Shown: positions 34,966 through 45,071, counted from the stretch's first letter. The stretch is DNA of 64,000 nt from Massilia sp. METH4 (GCF_037094685.1 NZ_CP146614.1:1364001-1428000); one strand, 5' to 3'. Notes: generated by a model not told the origin, from the sequence alone. Program-made: numbers and translations.

Positions 34966-36231
34966 ATGGAGAAAAAGAACCGCCTGACCACCTGGATCCT
35001 GGTGGCACTGGCACTGGGGATCGTGGCCGGTTACATCCTGAACAGCACGATGACAACGCCGACGACCTATTCGGACGCGATGTCGCTGATCACGACGATG
35101 TTCCTCCGCCTGATCAAGATGATCATCGCGCCCCTGGTGTTCTCCACGCTGGTGGTCGGTATCGCGCGCATGGGCGATGCCGGCGAAGTGGGCCGCGTGG
35201 GCGTGAAGACGCTGGCCTGGTTCTTCGTCGCCTCGGTGCTGTCGCTGGCGCTGGGCCTCGTGCTGGTCAACCTCTTCCGCCCCGGCGACGCGCTGGCCGG
35301 CACGCTGGCCGCCACCGGCCCCGCAGCCAACCTCGCCACCAGCAGCCTGACGCTGAAGGACTTCATCACCCACCTGATCCCGACCTCGATCGTCGATGGC
35401 ATGGCAAAGAACGAGATCCTGCAGATCGTGGTGTTCTCGCTGTTCTTCGGCCTGGCCGCCGCCGCCGTCGGCAAGAAGGCCGATCCGCTGATCGAATCGA
35501 TCGACGGCATCGCCCACATCATGCTGAAGGTCACCCACTACGTGATGCAGTTCGCGCCGATCGCCGTGTTCGCGGCCGTTTCCGGCATCATCGCCAAGGA
35601 AGGCCTCGTCGTGCTGAAGACCTATGGCGTGTTCATGGCCGAGTTCTACTTCGGCATCGCCGTACTGTGGGGCCTGTTGATCGGCGCCGGCTTCCTGTTC
35701 CTGGGCAAGCGCATCTTCGAACTGCTGACGGAAGTGCGCGGTCCGACGATCCTCGCGTTCTCCACCGCCTCCTCGGAAGCGGCCTTCCCGAAAACGCTGG
35801 AAGGCCTGGAGCGCTTCGGCGTGCGCAACCGCATTGCCGCCTTCGTGCTGCCGATCGGCTATTCGTTCAACCTCGACGGCTCGATGATGTATTGCACGTT
35901 CGCGGCGGTGTTCATCGCCCAGGCCTACGGCATCGAACTGTCGCTGGGCACGCAGATGACGATGATGGCCGTGCTGATGCTGACCTCGAAGGGCATGGCC
36001 GGCGTGCCGCGCGCCTCGCTGGTGGTGATTGCCGCCACGCTGTCGCAGTTCAATATCCCCGAAGCGGGCCTGGTGCTGCTGCTCTCCATCGACCACTTCC
36101 TGGACATGGCCCGTTCCGCCACGAACGTGATCGGCAACAGCATCGCCACTGCCGTGGTGGCCAAGTGGGAGGGCGAACTCGTCCAGCCCACCGACAAGGA
36201 CAAGGACCTGGCGACCGAACCGCTGCCCTGA
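34966..36231 (+). CDS. Dicarboxylate/glutamate:cation symporter (DAACS, GltP/DctA family)
   Basis: A 421-residue secondary transporter with eight helices and two re-entrant hairpins. Hallmarks are LRLIKMIIAPLVFSTLVVGI in helix 3, the Ser-rich hairpin ILAFSTASSEAAFPKTLE (HP1), IGYSFNLDGSMMY (helix 7), SKGMAGVPRASLVV (HP2) and DMARSATNVIGNSIAT (helix 8). The conserved D and R residues of helix 8 bind the substrate amino group and the side-chain carboxylate of glutamate or aspartate. It may equally carry C4-dicarboxylates. It sits divergently next to the glt ABC importer for the same class of substrates. A terminator follows. Confidence 0.88.
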   Translation: MEKKNRLTTWILVALALGIVAGYILNSTMTTPTTYSDAMSLITTMFLRLIKMIIAPLVFSTLVVGIARMGDAGEVGRVGVKTLAWFFVASVLSLALGLVLVNLFRPGDALAGTLAATGPAANLATSSLTLKDFITHLIPTSIVDGMAKNEILQIVVFSLFFGLAAAAVGKKADPLIESIDGIAHIMLKVTHYVMQFAPIAVFAAVSGIIAKEGLVVLKTYGVFMAEFYFGIAVLWGLLIGAGFLFLGKRIFELLTEVRGPTILAFSTASSEAAFPKTLEGLERFGVRNRIAAFVLPIGYSFNLDGSMMYCTFAAVFIAQAYGIELSLGTQMTMMAVLMLTSKGMAGVPRASLVVIAATLSQFNIPEAGLVLLLSIDHFLDMARSATNVIGNSIATAVVAKWEGELVQPTDKDKDLATEPLP

Positions 36232-36248
36232 GCGGCGTGCCATCCAGA

Positions 36249-36274
36249 AGCCGGGCTGAGCCCGGCTTTTTTTT
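36249..36274 (+). terminator. Rho-independent terminator of the symporter gene
   Basis: AGCCGGG-CTGAG-CCCGGCT is followed by eight T, 18 bp after the symporter stop. Confidence 0.88.
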
Positions 36275-37020
36275 CACGAACGATACGGCGTCAGGACATA
36301 ATCGGTCAGCACCGGCCCGGCCGAATCAAGGCTGTGGTTCCAGCTCGACATGGCTGCCGCCGATGCCTGCGATTCCGCATGCACGCTGTTGAGCCGGAAC
36401 CCCGACAGCGAGTCGCCCGGCATCAGGTGATTCGGATACGGCCGCAGGTAATCGACGGCGCGCCAGAACACATAGCTCCTGCCGTCCGTCTCGCCGCGCC
36501 AGCCCGGCGGCGTGCCGGTGATCATCACGGGCGCGGAAATCATCAGCGCCAGCGACGACACATACAGCCCGGAATCGGCCGGCTCGTCGTTGTGCAGCGT
36601 ATAGCGCCAGGTATTCTGCGCGAGCACCGTGGTGACATGCGCATGCAGCGCGCCGGTGAGCCCTGGCGTGGCGGCAGGAATCCGCACATAGCGGTTCAGC
36701 TGCACGCCCTGGGTGGCGCCGCCGCAGGCATGGCTGACCGTGAGCGTGAGGAGGTAGCGCCGCCCCACGCCCAGGGCGCCGGCCGAGAAGCGCACGGCGA
36801 AGCTGGCCGCGCTGCGCCCTTCCAGCATGCCCAGCACGACGGGGAAGGCGGACGGACTGAGGCGCGCCGCGCCGCCCAGCTTGACGGCGCGCACCTCCAG
36901 CCCGGACAGCGGCACTTCGCCCAGGTTCACCACGGGCACCAGCAGGTGGATCTGCCCGTCCACGTTCTCGATGCCGGGCACGCCGAGTCCGGCGCGCGCA
37001 TCGGTTGTCAAACCGCTCAT
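36274..37020 (-). CDS. Unknown beta-rich protein paired with a PEP-CTERM gene
   Basis: A 248-residue protein without signal peptide, starting MSGLTTDARAGLGVPGIENV. Segments such as IHLLVPVVNLGEVPLSGLEV and RYLLTLTVSHACGG look like an immunoglobulin-like or CARDB-type fold. The C-terminal part has WRGETDGRSYVFWRAVDYLR. No enzyme motif is visible. Its ATG overlaps the stop of the small PEP-CTERM gene upstream (ATGA), so the two are translationally coupled. I do not recognise a family. It may bind or shield the PEP-CTERM partner. Confidence 0.6.
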   Translation of the reverse strand: MSGLTTDARAGLGVPGIENVDGQIHLLVPVVNLGEVPLSGLEVRAVKLGGAARLSPSAFPVVLGMLEGRSAASFAVRFSAGALGVGRRYLLTLTVSHACGGATQGVQLNRYVRIPAATPGLTGALHAHVTTVLAQNTWRYTLHNDEPADSGLYVSSLALMISAPVMITGTPPGWRGETDGRSYVFWRAVDYLRPYPNHLMPGDSLSGFRLNSVHAESQASAAAMSSWNHSLDSAGPVLTDYVLTPYRS

Positions 37021-37427
37021 GGGAGCCTCCGTTGCAACAGGGATTCACTATCGCCCAGCCGCGACCAGCGCGCGGCCCAGGCACCGGGTACCATCAACAG
37101 CAGGCCGCACGCCAGCATGAACACTGAAACCGGCTCCGGCACAGGCGTGACCACGGACACGGCTATCGGCGCCGCGAGGGGCCCTGGTACGGCCGCAGGC
37201 GGGCTGTCCAGCAAGGCCGTGGCCGGGATCTCGCTTCGCTCGAGCTTGAAGAAGTCATCCGCCGGATAGGCGGGAGGATGGATCGAGGGGTGAGTGAAGT
37301 AGTCGGGCGGATGAGCGGACCGAGGCGCGGACAGGCGCGCGCCATCTTGCAGTTCGATCAACTCCACCGCCCGCGCCGGCAGGCAGGCCAGCAATGCCGC
37401 CAGCACAACGACAGGTGTGGATCTCAC
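37017..37427 (-). CDS. Small PEP-CTERM protein
   Basis: A 136-residue exported protein starting with GTG at 37427 after AGGAGGCTACC. The signal peptide is about STPVVVLAALLACLPARA. The mid part is Pro/His/Tyr-rich (RSAHPPDYFTHPSIHPPAYP). The C-terminus is VPEPVSVFMLACGLLLMVPG followed by a basic tail (ARWSR), a PEP-CTERM sorting signal. The short Pro-rich body suggests a surface or matrix linker protein. It is the first gene of a two-gene operon with the unknown protein at 36274-37020. Confidence 0.75.
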   Translation of the reverse strand: MRSTPVVVLAALLACLPARAVELIELQDGARLSAPRSAHPPDYFTHPSIHPPAYPADDFFKLERSEIPATALLDSPPAAVPGPLAAPIAVSVVTPVPEPVSVFMLACGLLLMVPGAWAARWSRLGDSESLLQRRLP

Positions 37428-37573
37428 GGTAGCCTCCTGGCAACGGGCTGCATGCAGTGCAACCCCCACTCCTGCCGAGGCAAGTTGCGGGCCAAGAGAT
37501 ATTTGGCCTAGGAATCAGGCACTTACTGCGCAGTCAACAGCGAGCACAGCGATGCTGTCAACCGCGCCGACAG

Positions 37574-39436
37574 TCACGCGGCGGTATCGACCGTGGAATC
37601 GGCCGCGGTATCGACTCCATCGCCGGCAGGGGAATCGGCGCGCGCTTGTTGCCGTGCCCACATTTGCGCATACAGGCCGCCAGCGGCCAGCAGCGCATGG
37701 TGGGTCCCGCGCTCGACGATGCGGCCATGGTCGAGCACGAGGATCTGGTGCGCGTCGGCCACCGTGGACAGCCGGTGGGCGATCACCATCGTCGTGCGGT
37801 TCTTCGCGATTTCCTTCAATTGCGCCTGGATCGCCTGCTCGGATTTCGAATCCAAGGCGGACGTGGCTTCGTCGAAGATCAGGATGGCCGGGTTCTTCAA
37901 CAAGGTGCGGGCGATGGCGACGCGCTGCTTTTCGCCGCCGGACAGCTTCAGGCCGCGCTCGCCCACCATCGTCCGGTAGCCGTCCGGCAGGCTTTCGATG
38001 AAGTCGTGGATCGAGGCCGCCCGGGCCGCGGCCACGATTTCATCGTGCGTGGCGCCCGGCTTGCCGTAGGCGATGTTGTATTCGATCGTGTCGTTGAACA
38101 GCACCGTATCCTGCGGCACGATGCCGATCGCGTGGCGCAGCGAATCCTGCGTGACGTGCCGCAGGTCCTGGCCGTCGATCGTGATCGCGCCGCCGCCGAC
38201 TTCATAGAAGCGGAACAACAGGCGCGACAGCGTGGACTTGCCCGAACCGCTGTGGCCGACGACAGCGGTGGTGGTGCCGGCCGGGATGGTGAAGTCCACA
38301 TCGAACAGGATTTGCCGCTTCGGGTCGTAGCTGAAATCGACATGGGAGAACTTCACCTGCGCGCCGTGCGTGACGAGCGGCTTCGCACCGGGCGAATCGG
38401 CCACTTCCCGGTTTTCGTCGAGCAGCGAGAACAGGCGCTCCATGTCCGCCAGGCTTTGCTTGATCTCGCGGTAGATCACGCCCAGGAAGTTCAGCGGAAT
38501 GTACAGCTGGATCATGAAGGAATTGACGAGCACCAGGTCGCCCAGCGTCATCGTGCCGTTCACCACGCCGACCGTCGCGCGCCACATGATCAGCGTGACG
38601 GCGGTGGCGATGATCGCCGACTGGCCCGTGTTCAGCAGCGACAGCGAAGTCTGCGAGCGCACCGCCGCCGACTCGTAGTGCTTCAAGCCTTCGTCATAGC
38701 GCTTCGTCTCGTATTCCTCGTTGCCGAAATACTTGACGGTCTCGTAGTTCAGCAGCGAGTCGATGGCCTTGGTATTGGCTTTCGAATCGAGCTCGTTCAT
38801 CGTGCGGCGGAAATGCGTGCGCCAGTTGGTGACGACCACCGTGAAAGTGATGTACAGCACCAGCGCGCTGAACGTGATCACGGAGAACCACACATCGTAG
38901 TGTGTGACGAGGTAGGCCAGCACCAGCGTGATCTCGACCAGCGTGGGCAGGATGTTGAACAGCGTGTACGAGATCAGCGAGCCCACGCCGCGCGTGCCCC
39001 GCTCGATGTCGCGCGTCATGCCGCCGGTCTGCCGGTTCAGGTGGAAGCGCAGCGACAGTGCGTGCAGGTGCCGGAATACCTTCAGCGCGATGGTGCGCAC
39101 GGCGCGCTGCGTGACGCGGGCGAACAGGAATTCGCGCAGCTCCGTGAACACGGTGGTGGACAGCCGCAAGGCGCCATAGACCAGCAGCAGGCCGACCGGC
39201 AGCACGAGCAGCGCGCGCGGATCGCCCGGCTTGATCGTCATGGCGTCGACCAGGTGCTTCATCACGACCGGCACGCCCACGTTGGCGAGCTTGGCGCCCA
39301 CCAGCGCAAGCAAGGCCAGGGCGACGCGCCACTTGTACACCCACAGGTAGGGCAGCAGGGTTTTCAGGGTGGCAAGATCGCTGCGGCCGGGGCGGCCCGG
39401 CGGAGGCGGTTCGGAGGAATAGGCGGAGCGACGCAT
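37574..39436 (-). CDS. ABC exporter, Atm1/heavy-metal-tolerance type
   Basis: A 620-residue fused ABC exporter: six-helix membrane domain (about 30-330), then ATPase domain (about 365-590). Walker A is VGHSGSGKS, signature [16 protein letters not shown], Walker [13 protein letters not shown] and switch His VIAHRLSTV. The membrane part has [20 protein letters not shown] and [15 protein letters not shown], both characteristic of Atm1/HMT1-type transporters that move glutathione or Fe-S related compounds. The substrate is unproven. It is divergent from the yciA-like gene. Confidence 0.88.
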   Translation of the reverse strand: MRRSAYSSEPPPPGRPGRSDLATLKTLLPYLWVYKWRVALALLALVGAKLANVGVPVVMKHLVDAMTIKPGDPRALLVLPVGLLLVYGALRLSTTVFTELREFLFARVTQRAVRTIALKVFRHLHALSLRFHLNRQTGGMTRDIERGTRGVGSLISYTLFNILPTLVEITLVLAYLVTHYDVWFSVITFSALVLYITFTVVVTNWRTHFRRTMNELDSKANTKAIDSLLNYETVKYFGNEEYETKRYDEGLKHYESAAVRSQTSLSLLNTGQSAIIATAVTLIMWRATVGVVNGTMTLGDLVLVNSFMIQLYIPLNFLGVIYREIKQSLADMERLFSLLDENREVADSPGAKPLVTHGAQVKFSHVDFSYDPKRQILFDVDFTIPAGTTTAVVGHSGSGKSTLSRLLFRFYEVGGGAITIDGQDLRHVTQDSLRHAIGIVPQDTVLFNDTIEYNIAYGKPGATHDEIVAAARAASIHDFIESLPDGYRTMVGERGLKLSGGEKQRVAIARTLLKNPAILIFDEATSALDSKSEQAIQAQLKEIAKNRTTMVIAHRLSTVADAHQILVLDHGRIVERGTHHALLAAGGLYAQMWARQQARADSPAGDGVDTAADSTVDTAA

Positions 39437-39500
39437 GACGGGCAGATTGGCTGGCGTGGTTTAAAATCCGGGGTCTAATTGTATCCCCCAACGAGTTTTC

Positions 39501-39962
39501 ATGATGACCACGCCCGACGACGTCAAACCCGGCACGCCCGCCACGCCCTCTTCCGCCCCGAACCGCCTTCCTCAAGGAAAGATGCCGGAACTGCGCGTGA
39601 TGCCCGCTCCCGCCGACGCCAACGTCTATGGGGATGTGTTCGGCGGCTGGATCATGGCCCAGGTGGACATTGCCGGCTCCCTGCCGGCCACTCGCCGCGC
39701 GAATGGCCGCGTGGCAACCATCGCCGTCAATTCCTTCGTGTTCAAGAATCCCGTGTTCGTGGGCGACCTGCTGTCGTTCTACGCCGATATCGTGCGCGTC
39801 GGCACCACGTCGATCACGGTCAATGTCGAGGTCTACGCGGAGCGCAACCGCCTGCAGGCCGACATCGTCAAGGTAACGGAAGCCACGCTGACCTATGTGG
39901 CGACCGGCTCGGACCGCAAGCCGCGCGCCGTGCCGCCGATCGAATCGCTGATGCATAAATAA
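39501..39962 (+). CDS. YciA-type acyl-CoA thioesterase
   Basis: A 153-residue hotdog-fold thioesterase. The core NVYGDVFGGWIMAQVDIAGS carries the conserved Gly-Gly-Trp segment and active-site Asp. Also typical are VATIAVNSFVFKNPVFVGDL and TEATLTYVATG. YciA enzymes hydrolyse a broad range of acyl-CoAs in the cytoplasm. The N-terminus has a 25-residue Pro-rich extension, so ATG 39504 or a later start are possible. The PhoD-like gene starts 2 bp after the stop, implying an operon. Confidence 0.88.
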   Translation: MMTTPDDVKPGTPATPSSAPNRLPQGKMPELRVMPAPADANVYGDVFGGWIMAQVDIAGSLPATRRANGRVATIAVNSFVFKNPVFVGDLLSFYADIVRVGTTSITVNVEVYAERNRLQADIVKVTEATLTYVATGSDRKPRAVPPIESLMHK

Positions 39963-39964
39963 GC

Positions 39965-41542
39965 ATGGACGGCGGCCGCCGGCAGTTGCTGCTGACGGGA
40001 GCGCGGGTGGCCTGCCTGGCCGGCCTGGCCGCCCTCGGCCCTTCGCTCGCGCGCGCGGCCGCTCCCCGCAACGGCCGCTATCCGTTCACGCTGGGCGTGG
40101 CTTCCGGGGCGCCCTTGCCGGACAGCGTGGTGCTGTGGACGCGCATTCTGTTCGATCCGCTCGATGCCCGCGCCACGCCGCCCGTCGCGTTCGCGGTGCG
40201 CTGGGAAATCGCCGAGGACGAGGGCTTCCGCCGCATTGCCGCCAGCGGCACGGCCACCGCCAATCCCGCTCTCGCGCACAGCGTGCACGTGGATGTGAAA
40301 GGCTTGCGGCCGGACCGCTGGTACTGGTACCGCTTCATGCTGGGCGATGCCGTGAGCCCCGTCGCCCGCACCCGTACGGCACCGGCGCCCGGCACCCTGC
40401 CCCGGTCATTGAAACTGGCCGTGGCCTCGTGCCAGCATTGGGAATTCGGCCACTACGCGGCGCAGCGGCACATCGCCGCGGCCGCGCCCGACCTGGTGGC
40501 CTTCCTCGGCGACTACATCTACGAGTGGGGCGCCTACAGCCTCGAACACCCGCAGCGCGCGGTGCGGCGCGACGAAAGCTACACGCTGGAGCAGTATCGC
40601 GCCCGCTACGCGCAATACAAGAGCGACCGCGACCTGCAGGCGGCGCACCACGCGGCGCCGTGGATCATGACGTGGGACGACCATGAAGTGGCCAACGACT
40701 ACGGCGGCCTGCGCGACGAATTGCTGACGCCCGATTTCGCGGCGCGCCGCGCCGCCGCCTACCAGGCCTATTGCGAGCACCAGCCGCTGCGCTTCACGGC
40801 GAACGGTTTCCGCGACGTGCGCATGTACCAGCGCTACGACTGGGGCACGCTGGCCCGTTTCCACGTGCTGGACAACCGCCAGTACCGCTCGCCGCAGGCC
40901 TGCTCCCGGCCGAGCCGCGGCGGCTCCAACTCCGTCTACCGCAACGCCTGCGCGATGCTGGCCGATGGCCGCCGTACCATGCTGGGCTCCGCGCAGGAGG
41001 CATGGCTCCGCGAAGGCCTGGGGGATTCAAAGGCGCGCTGGAACGTGCTGGCGCAACAGACCCTGATGGCGCAGTCGTCGCAGGTGGAAATCCGCCGCGC
41101 CAGCGACGGCCGCTTCTGGACCGATGGGTGGGACGGCTACCCGGCCGCGCGCCAGCGGCTGCTGGACGCGCTGCGCACCAACGGCGCAGCCAATCCCCTC
41201 GTGCTGTCCGGCGACGTGCACACCTTCTACGCGGCCGAACTGCGGCGCGACCCGACCCGCCCGCGCGCGACGGGCAATCCGGTGGTGGCGACGGAATTCT
41301 GCGGCACCTCGATCACGTCGAGCTCACGGCCGCAGGAACGCACGGCACAGTACGTAGCCATGAACCCGCACATCAGGTACGGGCGGAGCGACCGGCGCGG
41401 GTTCATGCTGATGGAAGTCACGCCGGAGCGCACTTCCGTGCTCTTCCAGGGACTGGACGATGTGCGGGACAAGGCCAGCGGGGTGAAGACGCTGGCCAGG
41501 TTCGCGGTGGAGGATGGGAAGCCAGGGGTGATGGAAGGCTAG
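39965..41542 (+). CDS. phoD: PhoD-type alkaline phosphatase
   Basis: A 525-residue exported phosphodiesterase/phosphomonoesterase of the PhoD family. The N-terminus GRRQLLLTG followed by a hydrophobic stretch is a Tat signal, so it is exported folded with its metals. The N-terminal beta domain (about 38-135) is followed by the metallophosphatase domain: ASCQHWEFGHYAAQRHIA, FLGDYIYEWGAY, MTWDDHEVANDYGG, and VLSGDVHTFYAAEL. The expected cofactors are Ca2+ and Fe3+. It starts 2 bp after the thioesterase gene. No Pho box was identified. Confidence 0.88.
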   Translation: MDGGRRQLLLTGARVACLAGLAALGPSLARAAAPRNGRYPFTLGVASGAPLPDSVVLWTRILFDPLDARATPPVAFAVRWEIAEDEGFRRIAASGTATANPALAHSVHVDVKGLRPDRWYWYRFMLGDAVSPVARTRTAPAPGTLPRSLKLAVASCQHWEFGHYAAQRHIAAAAPDLVAFLGDYIYEWGAYSLEHPQRAVRRDESYTLEQYRARYAQYKSDRDLQAAHHAAPWIMTWDDHEVANDYGGLRDELLTPDFAARRAAAYQAYCEHQPLRFTANGFRDVRMYQRYDWGTLARFHVLDNRQYRSPQACSRPSRGGSNSVYRNACAMLADGRRTMLGSAQEAWLREGLGDSKARWNVLAQQTLMAQSSQVEIRRASDGRFWTDGWDGYPAARQRLLDALRTNGAANPLVLSGDVHTFYAAELRRDPTRPRATGNPVVATEFCGTSITSSSRPQERTAQYVAMNPHIRYGRSDRRGFMLMEVTPERTSVLFQGLDDVRDKASGVKTLARFAVEDGKPGVMEG

Positions 41543-41548
41543 GGGCCT

Positions 41549-43219
41549 TCAGGCGGCTTTCTTCTCGTCGCGCAACTGCCGCCGCAGGATCTTGCCCACA
41601 TTCGTCTTCGGCAAGTCATCACGGAACTCGATGTACTTCGGCTTCTTGTACGCCGTCAGCTCGGTCTTGCAGAAGTCCATCAGCGTCTCGGCCGTCAGGT
41701 TCGGGTCCTTGCGCACCACGAACAGTTTCACGGCTTCGCCGGAGTTCTTGTCCGGCACGCCGATGCACGCGCATTCGAGCACGCCCGGGTGGGCGGCCAC
41801 CACCCCTTCGACTTCGTTCGGGTACACATTGAAGCCCGAGACGATGATCATGTCCTTCTTGCGGTCGACTATCTTGGTGTAGCCCCGCTCGTCCATGATG
41901 CCCACGTCGCCGGTCTTGAAGAAGCCGTCGGGCGTCATCGACCGGGCCGTCTCGTCGGGCCGCTGCCAGTAGCCTGCCATCACCTGCGGGCCACGGATGG
42001 CGATCTCGCCGGCGGTGCCGAGGGGCACGGGATTGCCGTCGTCATCCAGGATCGCCACTTCGGTGGACGGGATCGGCAAGCCGATGGTGCCCGTGAATTC
42101 GCGGATGTCCACGCGGTTCGCGGTGGCGACCGGCGACGTTTCCGACAAGCCGTAACCCTCGATGATCGGCGTGCCCGTGACCTTCAGCCACTTGTCGGCC
42201 ACGGCCTGCTGCACGGCCATGCCGCCGCCGTTGCACACCTTGTAGCTGGAGAAGTCGAGCTTGGCGAAGTCCGGGTTGTTCAGCAGCGCGTTGTACAGCG
42301 TGTTCACGGCCGGGAACACGGTGACGCGGTATTTCGCCAGTTCCTTGACGAAGCCGGGAATGTCGCGCGGGTTCGGAATCAGCACGTTCAGGCCGCCCAG
42401 GCGCATGCCCATGAAGGCGCTGATCGTGAGCGAATAGATGTGGTACAGCGGCAGCGCGCACACGAATACCACCTGCTCCTGCTGCGGCGCCATGTGCAGC
42501 CAGGCTTCGTTCTGCAACACGTTGGCGACCACGTTACGGTGCAGCAGCACGGCGCCCTTCGACACGCCCGTGGTGCCGCCCGTGTACTGCAGGAAGGCGA
42601 TGTCGTCGTGGCCGATTTTCACCGGCTGCAAGGTCATGCGGCCGCCTTCGGCCAGCACCTGATTGAACGACACGGCGCGCGGCAGCGAGTAGGCCGGCAC
42701 CATCTTTTTCACGTGGCGCACCACGAGATTGACGATCGCACCCTTCACGGTGCCCAGCAGGTCGCCCATCGTGGCGACGATCACGTGCTCGACCGGCGAT
42801 TCGTGCAGCACTTCCTGCACCGTGGTCGCGAAGTTTTCCAGCACCACGATGGCCTGCGCGCCGGAATCCTTCAACTGGTGCGCCAGCTCGCGCGGCGTGT
42901 ACAGCGGGTTCACGTTGACCACCGTGTAGCCGGCACGCAGGATGCCGGCCATCGCCACCGGGTATTGCAGCACGTTCGGCAGCATGATCGCCACGCGGGC
43001 GCCCTTCTGCAGGCCTTTGTTCTGCAGCCAGGCACCGAACTTGCGGGACATCTGGTCGACCTGCGCATAGGTGAGGAACTTGTCCATGCACACGTATGCC
43101 TTCTCGTCGGCATACTTGCTAAACGATTCCTCCAGCAGATGCGTCACCGAGGTGTACTGCGAGACGTCGATCTCGGCGGGTACGCCTTCGGGGTAGGATT
43201 TCAACCAGATTTTTTCCAT
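41549..43219 (-). CDS. fadD: Long-chain fatty-acid-CoA ligase (tandem copy 1)
   Basis: A 556-residue acyl-adenylate enzyme that activates fatty acids with ATP and CoA. Motifs are QYTGGTTGVSKGAVLLHRN (P-loop), EGYGLSETSPV, GDVGIMDERGYTKIVDRKKD and SGFNVYPNEVE. The C-terminal catalytic Lys lies in LPKTNVGKILRRQL. It is the downstream copy of a tandem pair, 44 bp after the other; they share most motifs (IWLKSYPEGVP versus IWLKSYPPGVP). It converges on phoD with a gap of only 6 bp. Confidence 0.92.
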   Translation of the reverse strand: MEKIWLKSYPEGVPAEIDVSQYTSVTHLLEESFSKYADEKAYVCMDKFLTYAQVDQMSRKFGAWLQNKGLQKGARVAIMLPNVLQYPVAMAGILRAGYTVVNVNPLYTPRELAHQLKDSGAQAIVVLENFATTVQEVLHESPVEHVIVATMGDLLGTVKGAIVNLVVRHVKKMVPAYSLPRAVSFNQVLAEGGRMTLQPVKIGHDDIAFLQYTGGTTGVSKGAVLLHRNVVANVLQNEAWLHMAPQQEQVVFVCALPLYHIYSLTISAFMGMRLGGLNVLIPNPRDIPGFVKELAKYRVTVFPAVNTLYNALLNNPDFAKLDFSSYKVCNGGGMAVQQAVADKWLKVTGTPIIEGYGLSETSPVATANRVDIREFTGTIGLPIPSTEVAILDDDGNPVPLGTAGEIAIRGPQVMAGYWQRPDETARSMTPDGFFKTGDVGIMDERGYTKIVDRKKDMIIVSGFNVYPNEVEGVVAAHPGVLECACIGVPDKNSGEAVKLFVVRKDPNLTAETLMDFCKTELTAYKKPKYIEFRDDLPKTNVGKILRRQLRDEKKAA

Positions 43220-43263
43220 GCAGTGCCTCTTCTTTCGTTATCTGTACGTCCCTTGTGGGGACG

Positions 43264-44961
43264 TCATGCAGCTTCCTTGCTGCCGGCCGTGACTTCGTCG
43301 CGCAGCACACGCCGCAGGATCTTGCCGACATTCGTTTTCGGGAGTTCGTCGCGGAACTCGATGTATTTCGGCTTCTTGTAACCGGTCAGGTTTTCCTTGC
43401 AATAGGCCATCAGCGCATCGACCGTCAGGTTCGGATCCTTGCGCACCACGTACAGCTTCACCGCTTCGCCGGAATGCGCATCCGGCACGCCGATGCAGGC
43501 CACTTCCAGCACGCCCGGATGGGCAGCCACCACTGCTTCGAGCTCGTTAGGATAAACGTTGAAGCCGGAGACGAGGATCATGTCCTTCTTGCGATCGACG
43601 ATTTTGACATAGCCGCGTTCATCCATGACGCCCACGTCGCCCGTCTTGAAGTAGCCGTCGGGGGTCATCACCTTGGCCGTTTCCTCCGGCCGGTTCCAGT
43701 AGCCGGCCATCACCTGCGGGCCGCGGATGGCGATCTCGCCGGCCTGGCCCAGCGGCACCTCGTTGCCGTCGTCGTCCAGGATGGTCACCTCGGTCGACGG
43801 GATCGGCAGGCCGATCGTGCCCGAGAACGCCGTGCTGTCGGAACGGTTGCAGGTGGCGACGGGTGCCGTTTCGGAGAGGCCGTAGCCTTCGATGACCGCC
43901 ACGCCCGTCGCCTTCAGCCATTTGTCGTTGACGGCCTGCTGCACGGCCATGCCGCCGCCGAGGGCGAGCCTCAGGCTGGAAAAATCGAGATGGTGGAAGT
44001 CGGGGTGGTTCACCAGCGCGTTGTACAGCGTGTTCACGGCCGGCAGCGTGTTGAACTTGTACTTGGCCAGCTCCTTGATGAAGCCGCCGATATCGCGCGG
44101 GTTGGGAATCAGGATGTTCAGCGCGCCCATGCGCATGCCCCACATGGCGCACGCCGTGAGCGCGAAGATGTGGTAGAGCGGCAGCGCGCACACGATCGTC
44201 AGTTCTTCCGGGCGTGGTTCCTTCTCCAGGCCCGGCTGCGACCATGCTTCCACCTGCAGCACGTTGGCGATCACGTTCTTGTGCGTGAGCGAGGCCCCTT
44301 TCGAGACACCGGTGGTGCCGCCCGTGTATTGCAGGAAGGCGATGTCGTCGTGGTTCGATTCCACCGGCACCAGCTTCATGCCGGATGCGTGCGACAGCGC
44401 TTCCTTGAAGCGCACCGCGTTCGGCAACGAATACGGCGGCACCAGTTTCTTGACGTTGCGCACGACGAAGTCGACGAGCATGCCCTTGGCCATGCCCAGC
44501 ATCTCGCCCATGCTGGCCACGATGATGTGCTTGACCGCAGTGCGGTCCAGCACCTGCTCGAGCGTACGGGCGAAGTTTTCCAGGATGACGATCGCCTCGG
44601 CGCCGGAGTCGGTGAGCTGGTGCTCCAGCTCGCGCGGCGTGTACAGCGGATTGACATTGACGACCGTATAGCCGGCGCGCAGCACGGCGGCCAGCGCGAT
44701 CGGATACTGGAGCACGTTCGGCATCATCAGCGCCACCCGGGCGCCGGGCTTCATGCCGCGGCTTTGCAGCCATGCGCCGATGCGCTTCGAATAGGTGTCG
44801 AGCTCGCCGTAGGTGATGGACTTGTCCATGCACACGAACGCACGGCGCCGCGCATACTTCTGGAACGATTCTTCCAGCAGGTGCACCAGGCTGCCGTATT
44901 GGCCGGGATCGATATCAAAGGGAACGCCGGGCGGGTACGACTTCAACCAGATCTTGTCCAT
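43264..44961 (-). CDS. fadD: Long-chain fatty-acid-CoA ligase (tandem copy 2)
   Basis: A 565-residue acyl-CoA synthetase nearly collinear with copy 1: QYTGGTTGVSKGASLTHKN, EGYGLSETAPV, GDVGVMDERGYVKIVDRKKD, SGFNVYPNELE and LPKTNVGKILRRVL. It is the first gene of the pair. The two probably differ in chain-length or expression preference. A TetR-type operator candidate (ACGAACGCTCGT) lies 111 bp upstream, as expected for fatty-acid-degradation control. Confidence 0.92.
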   Translation of the reverse strand: MDKIWLKSYPPGVPFDIDPGQYGSLVHLLEESFQKYARRRAFVCMDKSITYGELDTYSKRIGAWLQSRGMKPGARVALMMPNVLQYPIALAAVLRAGYTVVNVNPLYTPRELEHQLTDSGAEAIVILENFARTLEQVLDRTAVKHIIVASMGEMLGMAKGMLVDFVVRNVKKLVPPYSLPNAVRFKEALSHASGMKLVPVESNHDDIAFLQYTGGTTGVSKGASLTHKNVIANVLQVEAWSQPGLEKEPRPEELTIVCALPLYHIFALTACAMWGMRMGALNILIPNPRDIGGFIKELAKYKFNTLPAVNTLYNALVNHPDFHHLDFSSLRLALGGGMAVQQAVNDKWLKATGVAVIEGYGLSETAPVATCNRSDSTAFSGTIGLPIPSTEVTILDDDGNEVPLGQAGEIAIRGPQVMAGYWNRPEETAKVMTPDGYFKTGDVGVMDERGYVKIVDRKKDMILVSGFNVYPNELEAVVAAHPGVLEVACIGVPDAHSGEAVKLYVVRKDPNLTVDALMAYCKENLTGYKKPKYIEFRDELPKTNVGKILRRVLRDEVTAGSKEAA

Positions 44962-45071
44962 GCTGTGCCTCTTGTCTCCGTTTTATTGCAGGGCGATCGG
45001 ACTCGCCCCGCTGTCATGGGCCGCCGGCTGCACAGGGCCGGCGGGCTGTCGCGGTGTCGACTTCCAGAAAA

